A stretch of DNA of 64,000 nucleotides from Aegilops tauschii subsp. strangulata (GCF_002575655.3 NC_053039.3:222413622-222477621), one strand, 5' to 3'. Shown: positions 35,459 to 46,413, numbered from the stretch's first letter. Numbers and translations: made by a program. The notes: generated by a model from the letters alone, not told the origin.

Positions 35459-38400
35459 TCATGGGAATATGATATCCTTCGAACATTGCTCCGCCACAAG
35501 GCGGGACCCCTCCAGGACACCATCAAAATAGAGCTCGGGCCGACGATGCTCCTTGCCCTCCGGCGGCCCCTCGGTCATTAGCTTATTGGCATCCAGCTTT
35601 GCCCAATGCGTCTTGACGCGGGCAAAGGCCATACGCGCACCTTCAATACAGACCGACCGCTTCACGGCTTCGAGCCGCGGACAGGAACTCACAAGCCGCT
35701 GCACAAGTCCGAAGTAGCTGCTAGGTATAGGATCGGCAGGCCACAACCGAACTATCAGGTCCTTCATGGCTAGCTCTGCCAACCTGTGCAGCTCGACCAA
35801 CTGCTTTAGCTGGTCACTAAAGGGCACCGGATGTTCGGATCCCAGATATTGGGACTAGAACAGCTTCTCCATAGACATCCCTTCTTCGGCTCTATAATGC
35901 TCTGCAGCATCTGATACATTGTGTGGCAGATCTGTAAACGCCCCTGGGAAATCCAAATTCAGGATAAGTACAAGGAACGTTTCTTCAACATACTTGCTAT
36001 GCAGGGTGAAAGACATACCCGCCGTAATCTTCTTGGCCGCCTGAATTTCCTGGAGGGTGCTCTGGGCTTCGGCTCGTGCATCCTGCATGCTCTGGTGGGC
36101 CTTCGCCAATTCGGAGTCTTGCGCCTTACAATCGCGCTCCAAGGACTCAAATCTCTCTATCGCGCCCTGGAGCTGTTGCTGCGCCTCGCCAACCCGGGCC
36201 TCGTGCTTCTCGCGTGAGGCGTGTTCCTTGGCCGCTTTGTCCTCGGCCTCGGCTAGAGCCTTCTTAAGGGCCGCCACCTCGGTCTTGGCCCCTAATAAAG
36301 TTTATGACACTTTAGTCTAGTCGGACTACTCATTTTTTCGAAATGTACCCACAGGTTACTGCATACCTTGGCTATCCTCCAGCTGCTTCTTCACGAGGCC
36401 GAGCTCCTCCTCGGCCCGCTCTAGTTTCTGCTTCAGTCCGGAGACCTCCGCAGCATGAGCAGTGGCAGCCTGCAGCGATACCTACTTATTCACATAGACA
36501 ACTCATGTTAGACTCCTGCGATATTTATTCTTGATCCTCTGTTCGACTTTTCCTCCCGAACACCAAACAGAGCATCAGGGGCTACTATCTATGTTGTGAT
36601 ATTTTTCCTACAATCACATTACTTACCTCAAAGCCCATTAGAAGGCTAGTGCAGGCTTTGGTCAGTCCGCTTTTGACGAACCGAACCTTCTCTATTACCA
36701 TGTCCATAAGGACACGATGTTCATCCACGATAGAGGCGCCTGGTAGCGCCTCCAGCAGATTATCCGGTGCCTCTGGTTGGACAGAGGTCACCGGTGGAAC
36801 AAGCACATTCCCTCCTTGTGGGGAATGCCGTTCGCTGGACCCCGGAGCCGTGTAGATCTCCGGAATGGTATCCGGCTGAGGACCGCAGAGAACTCGGGCC
36901 CCGTCACCAGTCCTTGTGGGGACTTTTTCCCCCGTATGTCGGGCGGCCGAGGAGTCATCCTGGGGCGTGACCCCGATGATCTCCGGAATCTCCCCCCGGC
37001 CTGGGAAATTCTTTTTGGACATCACCTCTTCATCACCCTTGGGTGAGACGGAATGAGCAGGTGGCGGAGACATGCTAGCCATCTCCTTCGAATCCAGCGA
37101 ATCCTCTGTCGAGGATCGCGGGGAGCCATCGCGTGCCGGACTGCAGTGACAAAGTTTACAATATGTCAATATTACAAACTAGGAAGGCCAAACGTTTGCA
37201 GATTCTGGTACTTACGAAGCGGCCCGAGGCTTGGTCCGGCGAGCTCGCTCCGGACTACTGTCAACATCCCACGCGGAGTTATCCACGAGGGAGCCTTTAA
37301 CCCTCTTAAGCGCTTTCGCTTCCGGACTCTTGGGGCCCCTCTTTTCTTCTTCCCAACCTCAGGTGGGGAGTCGTCTTCTTCCTCCTCTTCGTCGTCGTCG
37401 TCGGTGGACGAAGAAGAAGTCTCTTCTTCGAACGTCACGTCCGGAGCGCCTTTTCGGCGAGGGCCCTTCATGGCCCCTTTGGCTGCTTTCCTAGCCGTCT
37501 TCTCTGGCACCTCATAAGGTGCGGGAAAAAGCATTTTCGTCAGTAATGGGAATTCTTGGTCTTTGGGCAGCGGAGCCGGACAGTTAATCCCCTCTGCTAC
37601 CTCGATCCAGGCCTGAAAACATGGATGGGAAAGCTTAGGCTTTACCTGAAAATATGCCAGTAAAAGGTATGCCTTGAAAACATGAAATAACTTACCGAAT
37701 TGGCTTGGCGCTTTAAGCTAAGCCTGCGATCCTCGGTCATAGGCGGCGGTGTCTCGCCGGCCTTGAAAAGCACTCTCCAGATGTCTTCGTGCGTCGTGCC
37801 GAAGAGCTCTTGCAGCGTCTGGTGCTTGGCTGGATCATACTCCCACAGATAGCATGTCCGGCGTTGGCACCGAAGGACTCGATGAATGAGCATGACCTGG
37901 ACCATGTTGACAAGCTTGATTTTCCTGTCTATCATGTTCTGGACGCACGTTTGGAGCGCAGTCAGCTCGTCCGAAGGACCCCAGGTTAGGCCCCTCTCTT
38001 GCCAGGAGGTGAGCCGCATCGGGATTCCTGATCGGAATTCGGGGGCCGCCGCCCAGTTGGCGTCGCACGGCCCGGTGATGTAGAACCACCCCGATTGCCA
38101 CCCCTTCACCGTCTCTGCGAATGAGCCTTCGGGCCAGGTGACGTTGGGCATCTTGCCCACCATAGCGCCTCTGCACTCTACTTGTTGACCGCTCACTACT
38201 TTCGGCCTCACATTGAAGGTCTTCAGCCACAGGCCGAAGTGAGGTGGGATGCGGAGAAAAGCCTCACAAACGACAATAAATGCCGAAATGTTGAGGATGA
38301 AGTTGGGGGCTAGGTCATGAAAATCCAGCCCATAGTAAAACATCAGTCCACGGATGAATGGATGGAGAGGGAATCCCAGTCCGCGGACAAAATGTGTGAG

Positions 38401-38562
38401 AAACACAACCCTCTCATGGGGCTCTGGAGTAGGGACAATCTGCCCCTTGGCCGGGAGTTGGTGAACGATCTCCTTGGCTAGTTATCCGGCCTCCCGGAGC
38501 TTCTTGATGTCCTTCTTAACGGAGGAGGCCATCCACTTGCCTCCAGCTCCAGATCCGGACAT
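35459..38562 (-). pseudogene. Antisense multi-exon gene of the Gypsy element ('putative gypsy type transposon' family)
   Basis: It starts MSGSGAGGKWMASSVKKDIK at 38562. A TAA at 38482-38484 breaks the first exon, which then continues to about 37670 with FLTHFVRGLGFPLHPFIRGL, MFYYGLDFHDLAPNFILNIS, AFIVVCEAFLRIPPHFGLWL and WQSGWFYITGPCDANWAAAP. This is the signature of the plant family annotated as 'putative gypsy type transposon'. Later parts are an acidic Ser/Asp tract with a basic stretch (37172-37534), a Pro/Ser-rich segment (36585-37169) and a coiled coil (36277-35855, KKALAEAEDKAAKEHASREK). After a TAG at 35855-35857 a C-terminal segment (35827-35459, VELHRLAELAMKDLIVRLWP) follows. The function is unknown. 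Antisense genes in this position are known from Grande-like elements. Exon edges were not resolved, and it is decayed. Confidence 0.7.
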
Positions 38563-39111
38563 GTTTGGAGTGCTTTCTTGGACGAAGAAAAGCTAAAGCT
38601 TGGGCGCTGGAGCTCAAGGGCGGAAGGGCTGAGGGAAAGAAACGGCGTGGGTGAGAAAAGGGAATCCTTACCCCCTTTATAGAGGCCGCAAATATCAAAC
38701 GCCTCCCCACTCGCCTTAAACTCGCCTATTCCCAAGGGCCGTGCGAATGGCACGGTTGGGTTACACACGCCGGCATTGATGAGGATCCCTCAATAAGGGG
38801 ACACGATCTCTGCTTCAACAGGACGTGCCAATTACAACCGCGTCTCGAAACATGGGATGGCAGATGAAAAACGGTTCGAAATTATGACCGAACAGACGTG
38901 ATGTCGTGTTGTAGAAAAGCTGCCAACAGATTAGATTCGTGCAAATATTATATTCTCTCTACGGTTGTGTGTGGTATGCGTTACAAGCCCGGATACAATC
39001 ATCGCATTCGAAGACTATCGTGGAGTTTGGAAAAAGGGGAACCCGCCTTGCAATGCCGAAGCCAATCTGCGCGCCGGACTCCTCATCATTGAAGCCAGGT
39101 TCAGGGGCTAC
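38563..39111 (+). other. Untranslated region between antisense gene start and 3' LTR
   Basis: This holds the promoter side of the antisense gene and, at its right edge, the polypurine-like GTTCAGGGGCTAC just before the LTR. No ORF is credible. Confidence 0.5.
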
Positions 39112-39592
39112 TGAGGGAGTCCTGGACTAAGGGGTCCTCGGGCGTCCGGCCTGTTATTCATTGGCCTGGACTGATGGGCTGTGAAGATATGAAGGCCGAA
39201 GACTATACCCGTGTCCAGATTGGACTTTCCTGGGCGTGGAAGGTAAGCTAGGCGACCAACTATGAAGATTCCTTCTTATGTAACCGACCCCATGTAATCC
39301 TAGATCTCTTCGGCGTCTATATAAACCGGAGAGCGTAGTGCGGATAGGCGGATACACATTACCATAGTCATACAGGCTAGACTTCTAGGGTTTAGCCATT
39401 ACGATCTCGTGGTAGATCAACTCTTGTAACACTCATATTCATCAAGATCAATCGAGCAGGAAGTAAGGTATTACCTCCATAGAGAGGGCCCGAACTTGGG
39501 TAAACATCGTGTCCCCCATCTCTTGTTACCATCGATCCTAGATGCCCCGTTCGGGACCCCCTACCCGAGATCCGCCAGTTTTGACACCGACA
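39112..39592 (+). repeat. 3' LTR of the Gypsy element
   Basis: 481 bp, colinear with 30401-30881 without indels, ending ACACCGACA. Its TATA box is at 39318-39325. The target duplication GTAAG follows at 39593-39597. Confidence 0.9.
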
Positions 39593-39597
39593 GTAAG
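39593..39597 (+). repeat. Right GTAAG target duplication of the Gypsy element
   Basis: This is the second copy of the duplicated splice-donor sequence. It is followed by the original intron (TAAGAACTC...). Confidence 0.9.
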
Positions 39598-39937
39598 TAA
39601 GAACTCTACAGCCTTCTTTTTACTGCCCATAATGAGTTGTGTTAGATGACAATGCCTGAATCTTTTTGCTTTGTAGTGGTTGCCAAAGCAGTTTACTCAA
39701 GATTACCTCTCAAACTACATGATTGGTGGGCATGCAAAGGTTAAAGTATTTCTACCAGAACACGATGATTATCTACATGTTTTCATGAAGACCATGAAGG
39801 ATGGGCGGTCGGCCATCACAAGGGGTTGGACTAGAGTCGTACGTGCCTTCTACATGGAGGAGGGCACAAAATGGGCATTCCACGTCACCTTGTTCAGCAA
39901 CCAGAATGTATTTCGCCTCTTTCTTTACCGTCTTTAA

Positions 39938-40796
39938 TAGTACAAGTATATAACTGTGGTTCATCTTCTTTATTTGGTTCTTATGTAATTCTTGAACATA
40001 TGTACCTATGAATCGAATAATGCATTGGTTGTTTGAACCTGATGGATATGAATAGAGCTGTAGCATACATTCAAATTCAAATTCAAATCCGGTACAATTT
40101 GAAATAACAGTAATTAAATTACGGTGAAATTACGCTCTCCAGGTCATTATGGCAGACACGGTTGGTAAAACACAAACGTTTGTGATATACACCATAATCC
40201 GAGACGGTTCATAGAGAGGAAATGTGTGCAAGCATGGACACAGTTGCCGTTTGCAAAGCGTGTGCGATGTCAGACAATATCACAAACGGTGCGGGCAAAC
40301 TAAACATTTGTGTTAGTTGCCTTATCGTACACGATTCGCAACCATGAACTGTTTCTGATGAAGTATGCATCGTAAACGTTGCACCACAGAATAGCGTGTG
40401 CAATAGTTGTCGTGTACGATGATGTTACGATGGTCCGACTTTTCGTAATCCTGTCCGACACTCGTACGATGATTAGCTGATCTCCTTAATTAGTTATCGC
40501 ACACGGTTTGGGAAAAGCGAGTGTGATTGTATGTTTATCATACACGTTCTATAATAGTGAACCATTTGTGATGGGTCGCGCATCGTAAACGTAGCACAAC
40601 TGAATACCGGTTGCGATGGCAATGTGAGCACAAACGAGTAGGAGTACTGTATATGCATCTTGGCTCCCTATCCCCGACGGTTTCTGGGTCGTGTGGGAAG
40701 GACCCCCCTATCACCGTCACTCACTAGGCGACGGTTCCAAATGTCGCCACAGAAAGGGGTTAAAAACCGTTTGTATAGCACTGACATGTACCAGTG
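39938..40796. repeat. CACTA right subterminal repeat region
   Basis: Repeated ATTCAA steps occur at 40070-40088. From 40150 motifs such as AACGGTT, GTGTGCGATGTC, ATCACAAACGGT, ATCGTACACGATT, GTGTGCAATAG and GTTGCGATGG occur in both orientations, matching the left end. The last 60 bp (AAACCGTTTGTATAGCACTG, then ACATGTACCAGTG) form the terminus. Confidence 0.75.
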
Positions 40797-40799
40797 TCC
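40797..40799. repeat. Right TCC target-site duplication of the CACTA
   Basis: TCC immediately follows the CACTA terminus CCAGTG (ending 40796) and pairs with 1661-1663. Removing the element plus one TCC copy restores an uninterrupted codon series. Confidence 0.85.
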
Positions 40800-41300
40800 C
40801 ATCAATTTCTGTGTCTTGGGAGCTAGTGCAACATCTTCTTCGTCACCCTCTTCCTCATCTTCAGCTAGGTCTTTCATCATTGTGGGTCTACCAATCACCC
40901 TGGCCATGGTCTTCTTGACCCTTTCCTTTCTCTTCTTGCCTCCAGCAGCTTCTTCTTCTCTTGGTTCAAGAGAGAATTCCATGGTTTCCTAAGTTGAAGC
41001 TCTAACTTTGGACATGGGCTTCCTCTAAGCAGGAGCCTTCTTCTTCATCCCTGGCTTAATGCCAGCAATAGCAACTTGCTCTTTCTTGATCAACTTCTTC
41101 TTGGAAGTGACCTCTTTATCAGCAATATAGTCCTCATCTTCAGATTCTGAGTTTCTCTTCTTCCTATGCCTAGTAGCAGCCTTAGGCAGATTGCTGGGTG
41201 TGCTTCTGCTTCCATCCTCAGGGCTGCTTGAGGGACTAGTGCCCTCACTGAGATGCTGGTGCTCTTCTGACCTATTCTGGCTGTCACTCTAGTCTGACAT
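40797..41300 (-). pseudogene. N-terminal part of the same transposon-associated ORF
   Basis: This holds the start codon (41298-41300) and the first roughly 165 codons of the gene whose remainder lies at 97-1663. The product is acidic and Ser-rich, then Lys-rich (for example the segments SEDEDYIADKE and GGKKRKERVKKTMARVIGRP), which suggests a disordered leader. Three in-frame TAG codons lie at 41289-41291 (codon 4), 41025-41027 and 40989-40991, so no full product could be made even without the insertion. Reading continues without other breaks to the Met codon at 40800-40802 and the Gly codon at 40797-40799, where the CACTA target duplication lies. The last residues before the break and the first after it (LMG and GDA) agree with one uninterrupted family sequence. 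Codon phase is the same on both sides. Confidence 0.75.
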
Positions 41301-41795
41301 TGCTGAATCTGACCCTGTGAGCAGATGGGTATAGGTAGAGTAGATGAGCATGACAAAGTACAACTGTTTTGGCAAAATAATGACTCAAAAACTTAATTTT
41401 AGTTTTCTGTAGGAAGCATTTCGGAGCTACCGATATGACAAACTCGATGACACTGAAGCAACTTTAGAGTTTGAACATGTGAAATCGGTCAGACCGAGAC
41501 ACAGTTCGGTGACTCCGAGATGGTAGGCTTTCACTGAGAAAGTAAACTCGGTCACACCGATTTGTACACTCCGGTCAGACCGAGTAACATGTGCAATGGC
41601 CTCGGCCAAATCGGTGAGACCGAATTTTTCAAATCGGTCGGTCCGTGATGAGTTCGCAGGAAACCTAACCCTAAGTTTTTGGATCAAAACTAATCTAAAG
41701 GAAGTTTTAATTGGATAGGACTATTTAAATCGTGGCAAGAATCATGGCATTGTCTTCATGCTAAGAATCGGAGTGTAGAAAGCACAAAGGGTCGA
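41301..41795 (-). repeat. Upstream region of the interrupted ORF with palindromic TCGGTNNNACCGA repeats
   Basis: Near-palindromes of the form TCGGT-NNN-ACCGA occur at 41485-41497, 41506-41518, 41548-41560, 41571-41583 and 41611-41623, with a partial one at 41634-41645. This is the 5' side of the minus-strand ORF starting at 41300, so it may be promoter or 5' untranslated DNA of the repeat that carries the ORF. The rest holds nothing recognisable. Confidence 0.6.
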
Positions 41796-44700
41796 TGTCA
41801 CATCCCTAGTTGTGGTATGACCTAGGCTAGCCTTCATGTTTGCATCATGTTTAAAATTCAAATGAATCTGAAATGGGGACATGTGAAAGCCTCAGAAATC
41901 TTTTTGAAAATGACCAAGATAAAAATTGCTCCAAATAGGTCCAATAAAATGCTCATGTTTCTCTTTGAAAAAATTGGTCAGAAGTAAAATTCAAACCAAT
42001 ATTTTTAGGAGCACATAAATATTTATTTTGGGCATTTGGAATTAATTCAATATCTATTTGCATTGGATTCATATTTGATATATTTTAAATATGCTCCAAT
42101 AATTCTGATTTTTGTTGAGGGGCTTTGGAATAATCCTTTTAGTCCCTGCAAAACTTATCAGAAGCAACAAAATTAGTTTAGTTCAAAAACCAAGTTAAAA
42201 CAAATGTCAGAAATAGAAAACAAAAACAAAATAAGAAAAAGGGAGAAACTTACCTCGCGTCTCCAGCCGGCCCAACACTGTGCGGTCCACTGGCCCGACC
42301 GCCAGTCATCGTCCTCCTGGCGACGACAGAAGGACGAGGGGCACGCGCTTGCCGCCCACGCGCATGGGCGCCACGCCACCGGCCTGCTTGCCCTCCCCCT
42401 CGATGCTCTGGCCTCTCTGGACGTCGCCACGACACACCCCGGGCCCTCTCACTCTCTCTCGTCCTCCTCCCAGCCTCCGTCGCCCTCTCCCGCGACACCC
42501 GAAGCGCTGCCGTCGCCGCAGCTCACCACCGACGCGCTCCCCGCCGTCCCCTCGCCCCTCCGTCGATTCCACGAGCTTCGCGTCGTCGCCTCCCACATCT
42601 CTGTCAAGCCACGAGACGCCGGAAGCCATGTGGAGCCGTCACCGCCGTCGTCATCTTCGTCGGCCGCCCGAGATCGCCGTCGTCGTTCCGGCTCCACCAG
42701 GCCTCCCTCGAGCTCGCGCACGATGCCATTGAGACCGCTGTGAGCTCTCCTTCGTTTCCCCTCCATCCCCGTGCTCGATTTCGTGCCGTAGCCCTGCTAC
42801 CCATCAAAACCGCGAGCACCTCGCCGCCGGCCATGTCGCCGTCGTGGCCAGGGCCACCGTAGCTAGCGCCCGAGCTTGCCACCGCGCTCAGCAACCTCCC
42901 AGGAGCCTGACAAGCTTGCCGCAGCCCTGCCATGCCCCGTAGCCTACTCCCGTTCGAAGACGTGCTCCGGACGCCGCCGTGAGCTTTGCTCTGGCGCGCT
43001 CCGGCCACCCCTCCTCCTCCTACCTGCCCCACTTGACGCGGGAGAGCACGGGCTACGCCCCAGTGCTCTCAGCCGCCGCCCCCGTGCCCTGCAACACGGA
43101 CTCCGCCGTGACCAGAGGTCATCGGCGACGACCTCGCTGGCCTGACGTGCGGGCCCGGCCTGCCAGGTGCTTAGCTTAAGGCTAATCACCATTTAACTAA
43201 ACCCTGACACTGACAGTGGGCCCCGGCGCCCACTAATCCTAATTAGGCCAAATAAACCCCCTCTGTTTAACACTGTGTCACTGACGTGTGGACCCCACAT
43301 GTCAGGTTTGACTCTGGCTGGCCCGTTGACTCGCTGACGTAGTGATGACATCATGCTGATGCAATTAATCATTTTCTGGATTTTATATAATCAGGAAATT
43401 CTAGAAAATTAGCAAAACTTCTAAAATTCATATAAATTCAACCGTAGCTCAGACTGAAATAATTTATATATGAAAAATTATCAAAAAATTCAATCTATCT
43501 ATCTGTACCAGTTTCATGCATGATAAATCAACTTATACTTGCTGTATAGGTGAAAACACATAAATGGCATTTATAAATGTTAAATTTGGAGTTGCATTTG
43601 AACCCTTGGTTCAAATGGACTTCATTCAAATAGAATGCTAGATACATTAGCACAAACAACATCACATCCACATGCCATGTTCATGCATCATATTGTTGCA
43701 TATGTTGTGTACTGATTGCCGGCACCGTCCTTCTCGATAGGTCCTGCTCCAGAGAGTGTTCCAGAGTACCTGTCTGTGAAGCAGTGCCCCTCTGTTGATC
43801 TACCAGGCAAGCAAACCCCCCTTGTTCATTCCGATACAATCCCACTCTCTCGCTCCTGCTCTCTTTTATTGCATTAGGACAATAGTGATTCACCTGCTAC
43901 TTTATGCTGCGGTAGTTGAACCCATTCCTCTGCATGACCTGTCATTGCCATAGTAAATAGTTGAAACCCACTAGCATGTGTAGGAGTTTATTGAACCATG
44001 TTGTGTTCCTACCATGCCATGCCTGCTATTGCTTAGAGTTGTGTCAGGTCTGATTCATTGGGAATGAATTGGAGTGTTACGATATGTTCTGGTGCTGAGA
44101 GTTAAGTGTGTGAACACGATTTGGTAAAGGTAGCGGTGAGAGGCCATGTAGGAGTACATGGTGGGTTGTCTCACTGGAACCGTCCTTAAGCACTGAGTTT
44201 TGTGTATGTTGTCCAATGACTAGCTACTACCACACATTGGGCAACGGGCACTCCAAGCTCTCTCGACTTATTAACCAACTTGATCTCTGTCCAGGAGTTG
44301 CAATTAGTTTCTGGTGTTTGTAGGTAGTGTTACTAGTCTACCAAGTGGCACTCGGCCAGGTGGGCTTGGGACAGACTAGGCACAAGTGGCACGGTGTACC
44401 AAGCGTAGATCCATCCGGCGAGGTGGGCTGGGGAACCCTGCACACATCGTTTGGGGCCGTGAGCGACACCCCGGCCGGATCTCCTTGCGGATGGAACCCG
44501 AATAGGCGATAAACCTGGACTAGAGTCTTGTGTGGTTAGTTAGGTCGTGGCCGACTCCCTCGCCAGGCTTCCGCTTGAAGGTTGCCGAGATACATGGCGG
44601 TAAGTGGCGAGAGCGTGTGTGAAGAAGTACACCCCTGCAGGGTTAACATGATCTATTCGAATAGCCGGGTCCACGGTTATGGACTTCTTGGATGCTTACG

Positions 44701-45880
44701 TGGTACATAGACAACTTAAAGTTGATACTCTAAAATGCTCAAGACAAGTGTGAGTGCTATGGATGGCCTTCTCGTAGGGAGACAGGAATGAATCCATAGT
44801 AGAGTATTGATGTGGTGATTAGTGGACTCATGTGTGCCACTTCAAAAGAGTTACCAGCAGTCGTAGTTCCAGATAGCCACCGAGTCAAAGCTGGCTTGCT
44901 GCAACTAAACCCCACGCTGCCTTCTTGATACTAATGCATGTATGATAGGATCTGATGTAAGTCTTGCTGAGTACCTTTGTACTCACGTTGCTTTATTTAT
45001 GTTTTTGCAGCGGAGACTTCGGTCTTACTAGTTTACGGGGACTTCGACAAGTAGCTTGTACCTCAACTACGATCTTGATCGGATGTTGTAGATAGTCAGG
45101 CCCTTCAGCCTTTTTCATTTGTAGTTGTCTGTACTCAGACAAGTTAAGCTTCCGCATGTGCTTGTTGCTTGTATGCTCTGAATGTTGGGTCATGAGACCC
45201 CTGTTTGTAATACTTGGCTCCTCGGAGCCTAATGAATAAATACTCTGAGTCGTAGAGTCTTGTTGTGATGCCATGTTGTATTTGCACATATCGAGCATAT
45301 TGTGTGTATGATTGAAATGCTTGGTATGTGTGGGATCCGACAATCTAGTGGTTTATCCTTGGTAGCCTCTCTTATGGGGAAATGTAGTCTGGTGCTTCCA
45401 CTAAGCCTTGGTAGTCCGCTACAGCCCGGTTTACCAGAGTCCTGCTAGCCCAGCACTACTGCTCCGGAACACTTAGACTGGCCGGCATGTGATTCACATC
45501 GTTCCTGTGTCTGTCCCTTCGTTGAAATGTCACGCGGTGACTTTCGGAGTCCTGCTAGCCTGCTACTGCCCGGATTCCCGGAGTCCTGTTAGCGCAGTTG
45601 CTACAGCCCTGATTCACACACTGATGACCGACATGCTCGATGTTGTTTCATGTATGCCTGTCCCCGTAAGTTAGTGCCACTTTGGGTTCACGACTAGTCA
45701 TGTCGGCCCGGGTTCTCTGTCATATGGATGCTAGCGACACTATCATATATGTGAGCCAAAAGGCGCAAACGGTCCCGGGCCAGGTAAGGCGACACCCGTG
45801 GGAATACCGTGCGTGAGGCCGCAAAATGATATGATGTGTTACATGCTAGACTGGTGTGACTTAGGATCGGGGTCCTGATA
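41796..45880 (+). repeat. 5' LTR of the right-hand Gypsy-type element
   Basis: It includes a GC-rich block (about 42240-43180) with many overlapping frames on both strands and no conserved domain, then AT-rich DNA. Near its end GGAGTCCTG(C/T)TAG motifs recur (about 45438, 45548, 45579). Open frames are treated as composition shadows. Confidence 0.65.
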
Positions 45881-45884
45881 GCTT

Positions 45885-45896
45885 TGGTATCAGAGC
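45885..45896 (+). other. Primer binding site (initiator tRNA-Met)
   Basis: TGGTATCAGAGC, four bases after the LTR end, fixes the plus orientation of this element. Confidence 0.8.
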
Positions 45897-46413
45897 CTGA
45901 CTGCCTGTAGGATTACCAAGCCAAACTGGTCGAAGTTGAGTCTAGAAATTCTTTAGTTATATAGGCGAATCGATTGTGGAAGGGAACGTAAGGCTCTTTT
46001 TACTCCTTATATCTCATGCCCTTCTGATCTGAGTCATCCTATTTTTCCTACAGGGTTAAGGAACTAGGCTTTCTCTTCTGTCTATCAGGATCACATGTTA
46101 CTATTCCATAGTCTCATAGGATTGGTTGATCAGAGTCATACTCCAGTTTTCGAGTACTTCCGATGTAGTTGATTAGTACTATCTCAGAACCTTGAGTGAT
46201 GATGTTGAGTTGTGGTACTACCCCATCATTTGCAGAATGTCTCATTTTGAGAATTTTACTGCCGTTATGCTGCCGGAATTGTCCTAGGAGTTCGAGAGAT
46301 ACTAATTTCCTTGAGCTACATACTGCATCCTATAGTTGATGTTGACTCCGTCCTTGGTTTCGTTTCTCAGGATGTCGTCAGCTAACCGAAGTTCTATTGC
46401 TCGTAGTCGGAAC

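Larger units (their letters stand above)
30401..39592 (+). mobile_element. Complete Gypsy retrotransposon lacking pol but carrying an antisense gene
   Basis: Two 481-bp LTRs (TGAGGGAGTC...ACACCGACA) flank the element, with a GTAAG duplication on both sides. The plus strand encodes gag and an aspartic protease (30908-34264). The minus strand encodes a multi-exon protein of the 'putative gypsy type transposon' family (35459-38562). No reverse transcriptase, RNase H or integrase motif is present in its 9,192 bp, so it must use enzymes of a relative. A purine-rich GTTCAGGGGCTAC precedes the right LTR. The two LTRs differ at about 28 of 481 sites by hand count, suggesting insertion roughly 2 million years ago at 1.3e-8 per site per year. 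The family name is not assigned. Confidence 0.85.
28344..39937 (+). pseudogene. B3-domain gene split by a Gypsy retrotransposon in its last intron
   Basis: The first coding segment (28344-29027) begins MMPAKRPLSHRSPSPS, is Ser/Pro- and charge-rich, and has in-frame TGA codons at 28620-28622 and 28806-28808. It ends with repeated SSKGKEPI / SSKEKAPI / SSQGKERI / SSHRNEPI motifs. Exon 30217-30395 (after acceptor TTTTAG) encodes ISMNQHQVRKLIKIVSKMGP and KLFVYTLSKTTANCRM. Exon 39677-39937 (after TTTGTAG) encodes WLPKQFTQDYLSNYM, KVKVFLPEHDDYLHVFMKTM, SAITRGWTRVVRAFYMEEGT and a closing VFRLFLYRL strand, to a TAA. The last two exons join in phase 0 and form a plant B3 fold, a DNA-binding domain of transcription factors such as VRN1- and REM-type proteins. 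The 9.2-kb Gypsy element at 30401-39592 lies in the donor site. The exon 1 to exon 2 junction was not resolved. Function is unlikely because of the stops. Confidence 0.65.
1664..40796. mobile_element. CACTA DNA transposon, 39,133 bp, non-autonomous, with nested retrotransposons
   Basis: The left end begins CACTACTTCAGG and the right end finishes GACATGTACCAGTG, so both termini read CACT inward as in the CACTA (En/Spm) superfamily. It is flanked by the 3-bp duplication TCC (1661-1663 and 40797-40799). The interrupted ORF resumes in frame across the two copies. Subterminal regions at both ends carry many copies of GTGTGCGAT- and AAACGGT-like motifs. Beyond the CACT core the two ends are not obviously alike over more than a few bases. 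Removing the retrotransposons at 3416-15371, 15847 to about 19752 and 30401-39592 leaves about 14 kb. No TNP2-type transposase or TNPA-like protein is visible. It carries five decayed gene-like segments instead, so I infer a non-autonomous, gene-carrying element. Confidence 0.85.
41796..46413 (+). mobile_element. 5' end of a Gypsy-type retrotransposon, interrupted by Angela
   Basis: A 4,085-bp LTR (41796-45880) starts TGTCACATCCCTAG and ends GTCCTGATA, where TGACA would mirror the start, so one base is changed. A primer site TGGTATCAGAGC (45885-45896) follows. About 530 bp of internal DNA run to 46413, where a copia element is inserted. The remainder must lie beyond 64000. No coding sequence of this element is reached, so the superfamily is inferred from LTR type and length only. 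Confidence 0.65.

Noticed and set aside
42204..43192. Several frames of 80-179 codons on both strands
   Set aside because: GC-rich block of a Gypsy-type LTR. Frames overlap in all phases, with no domain and no start or splice context.
44327..45343. Short ORFs in the right-hand Gypsy-type LTR
   Set aside because: Scattered frames of 60-116 codons, no domain, inside an LTR delimited by its start and the following primer site.
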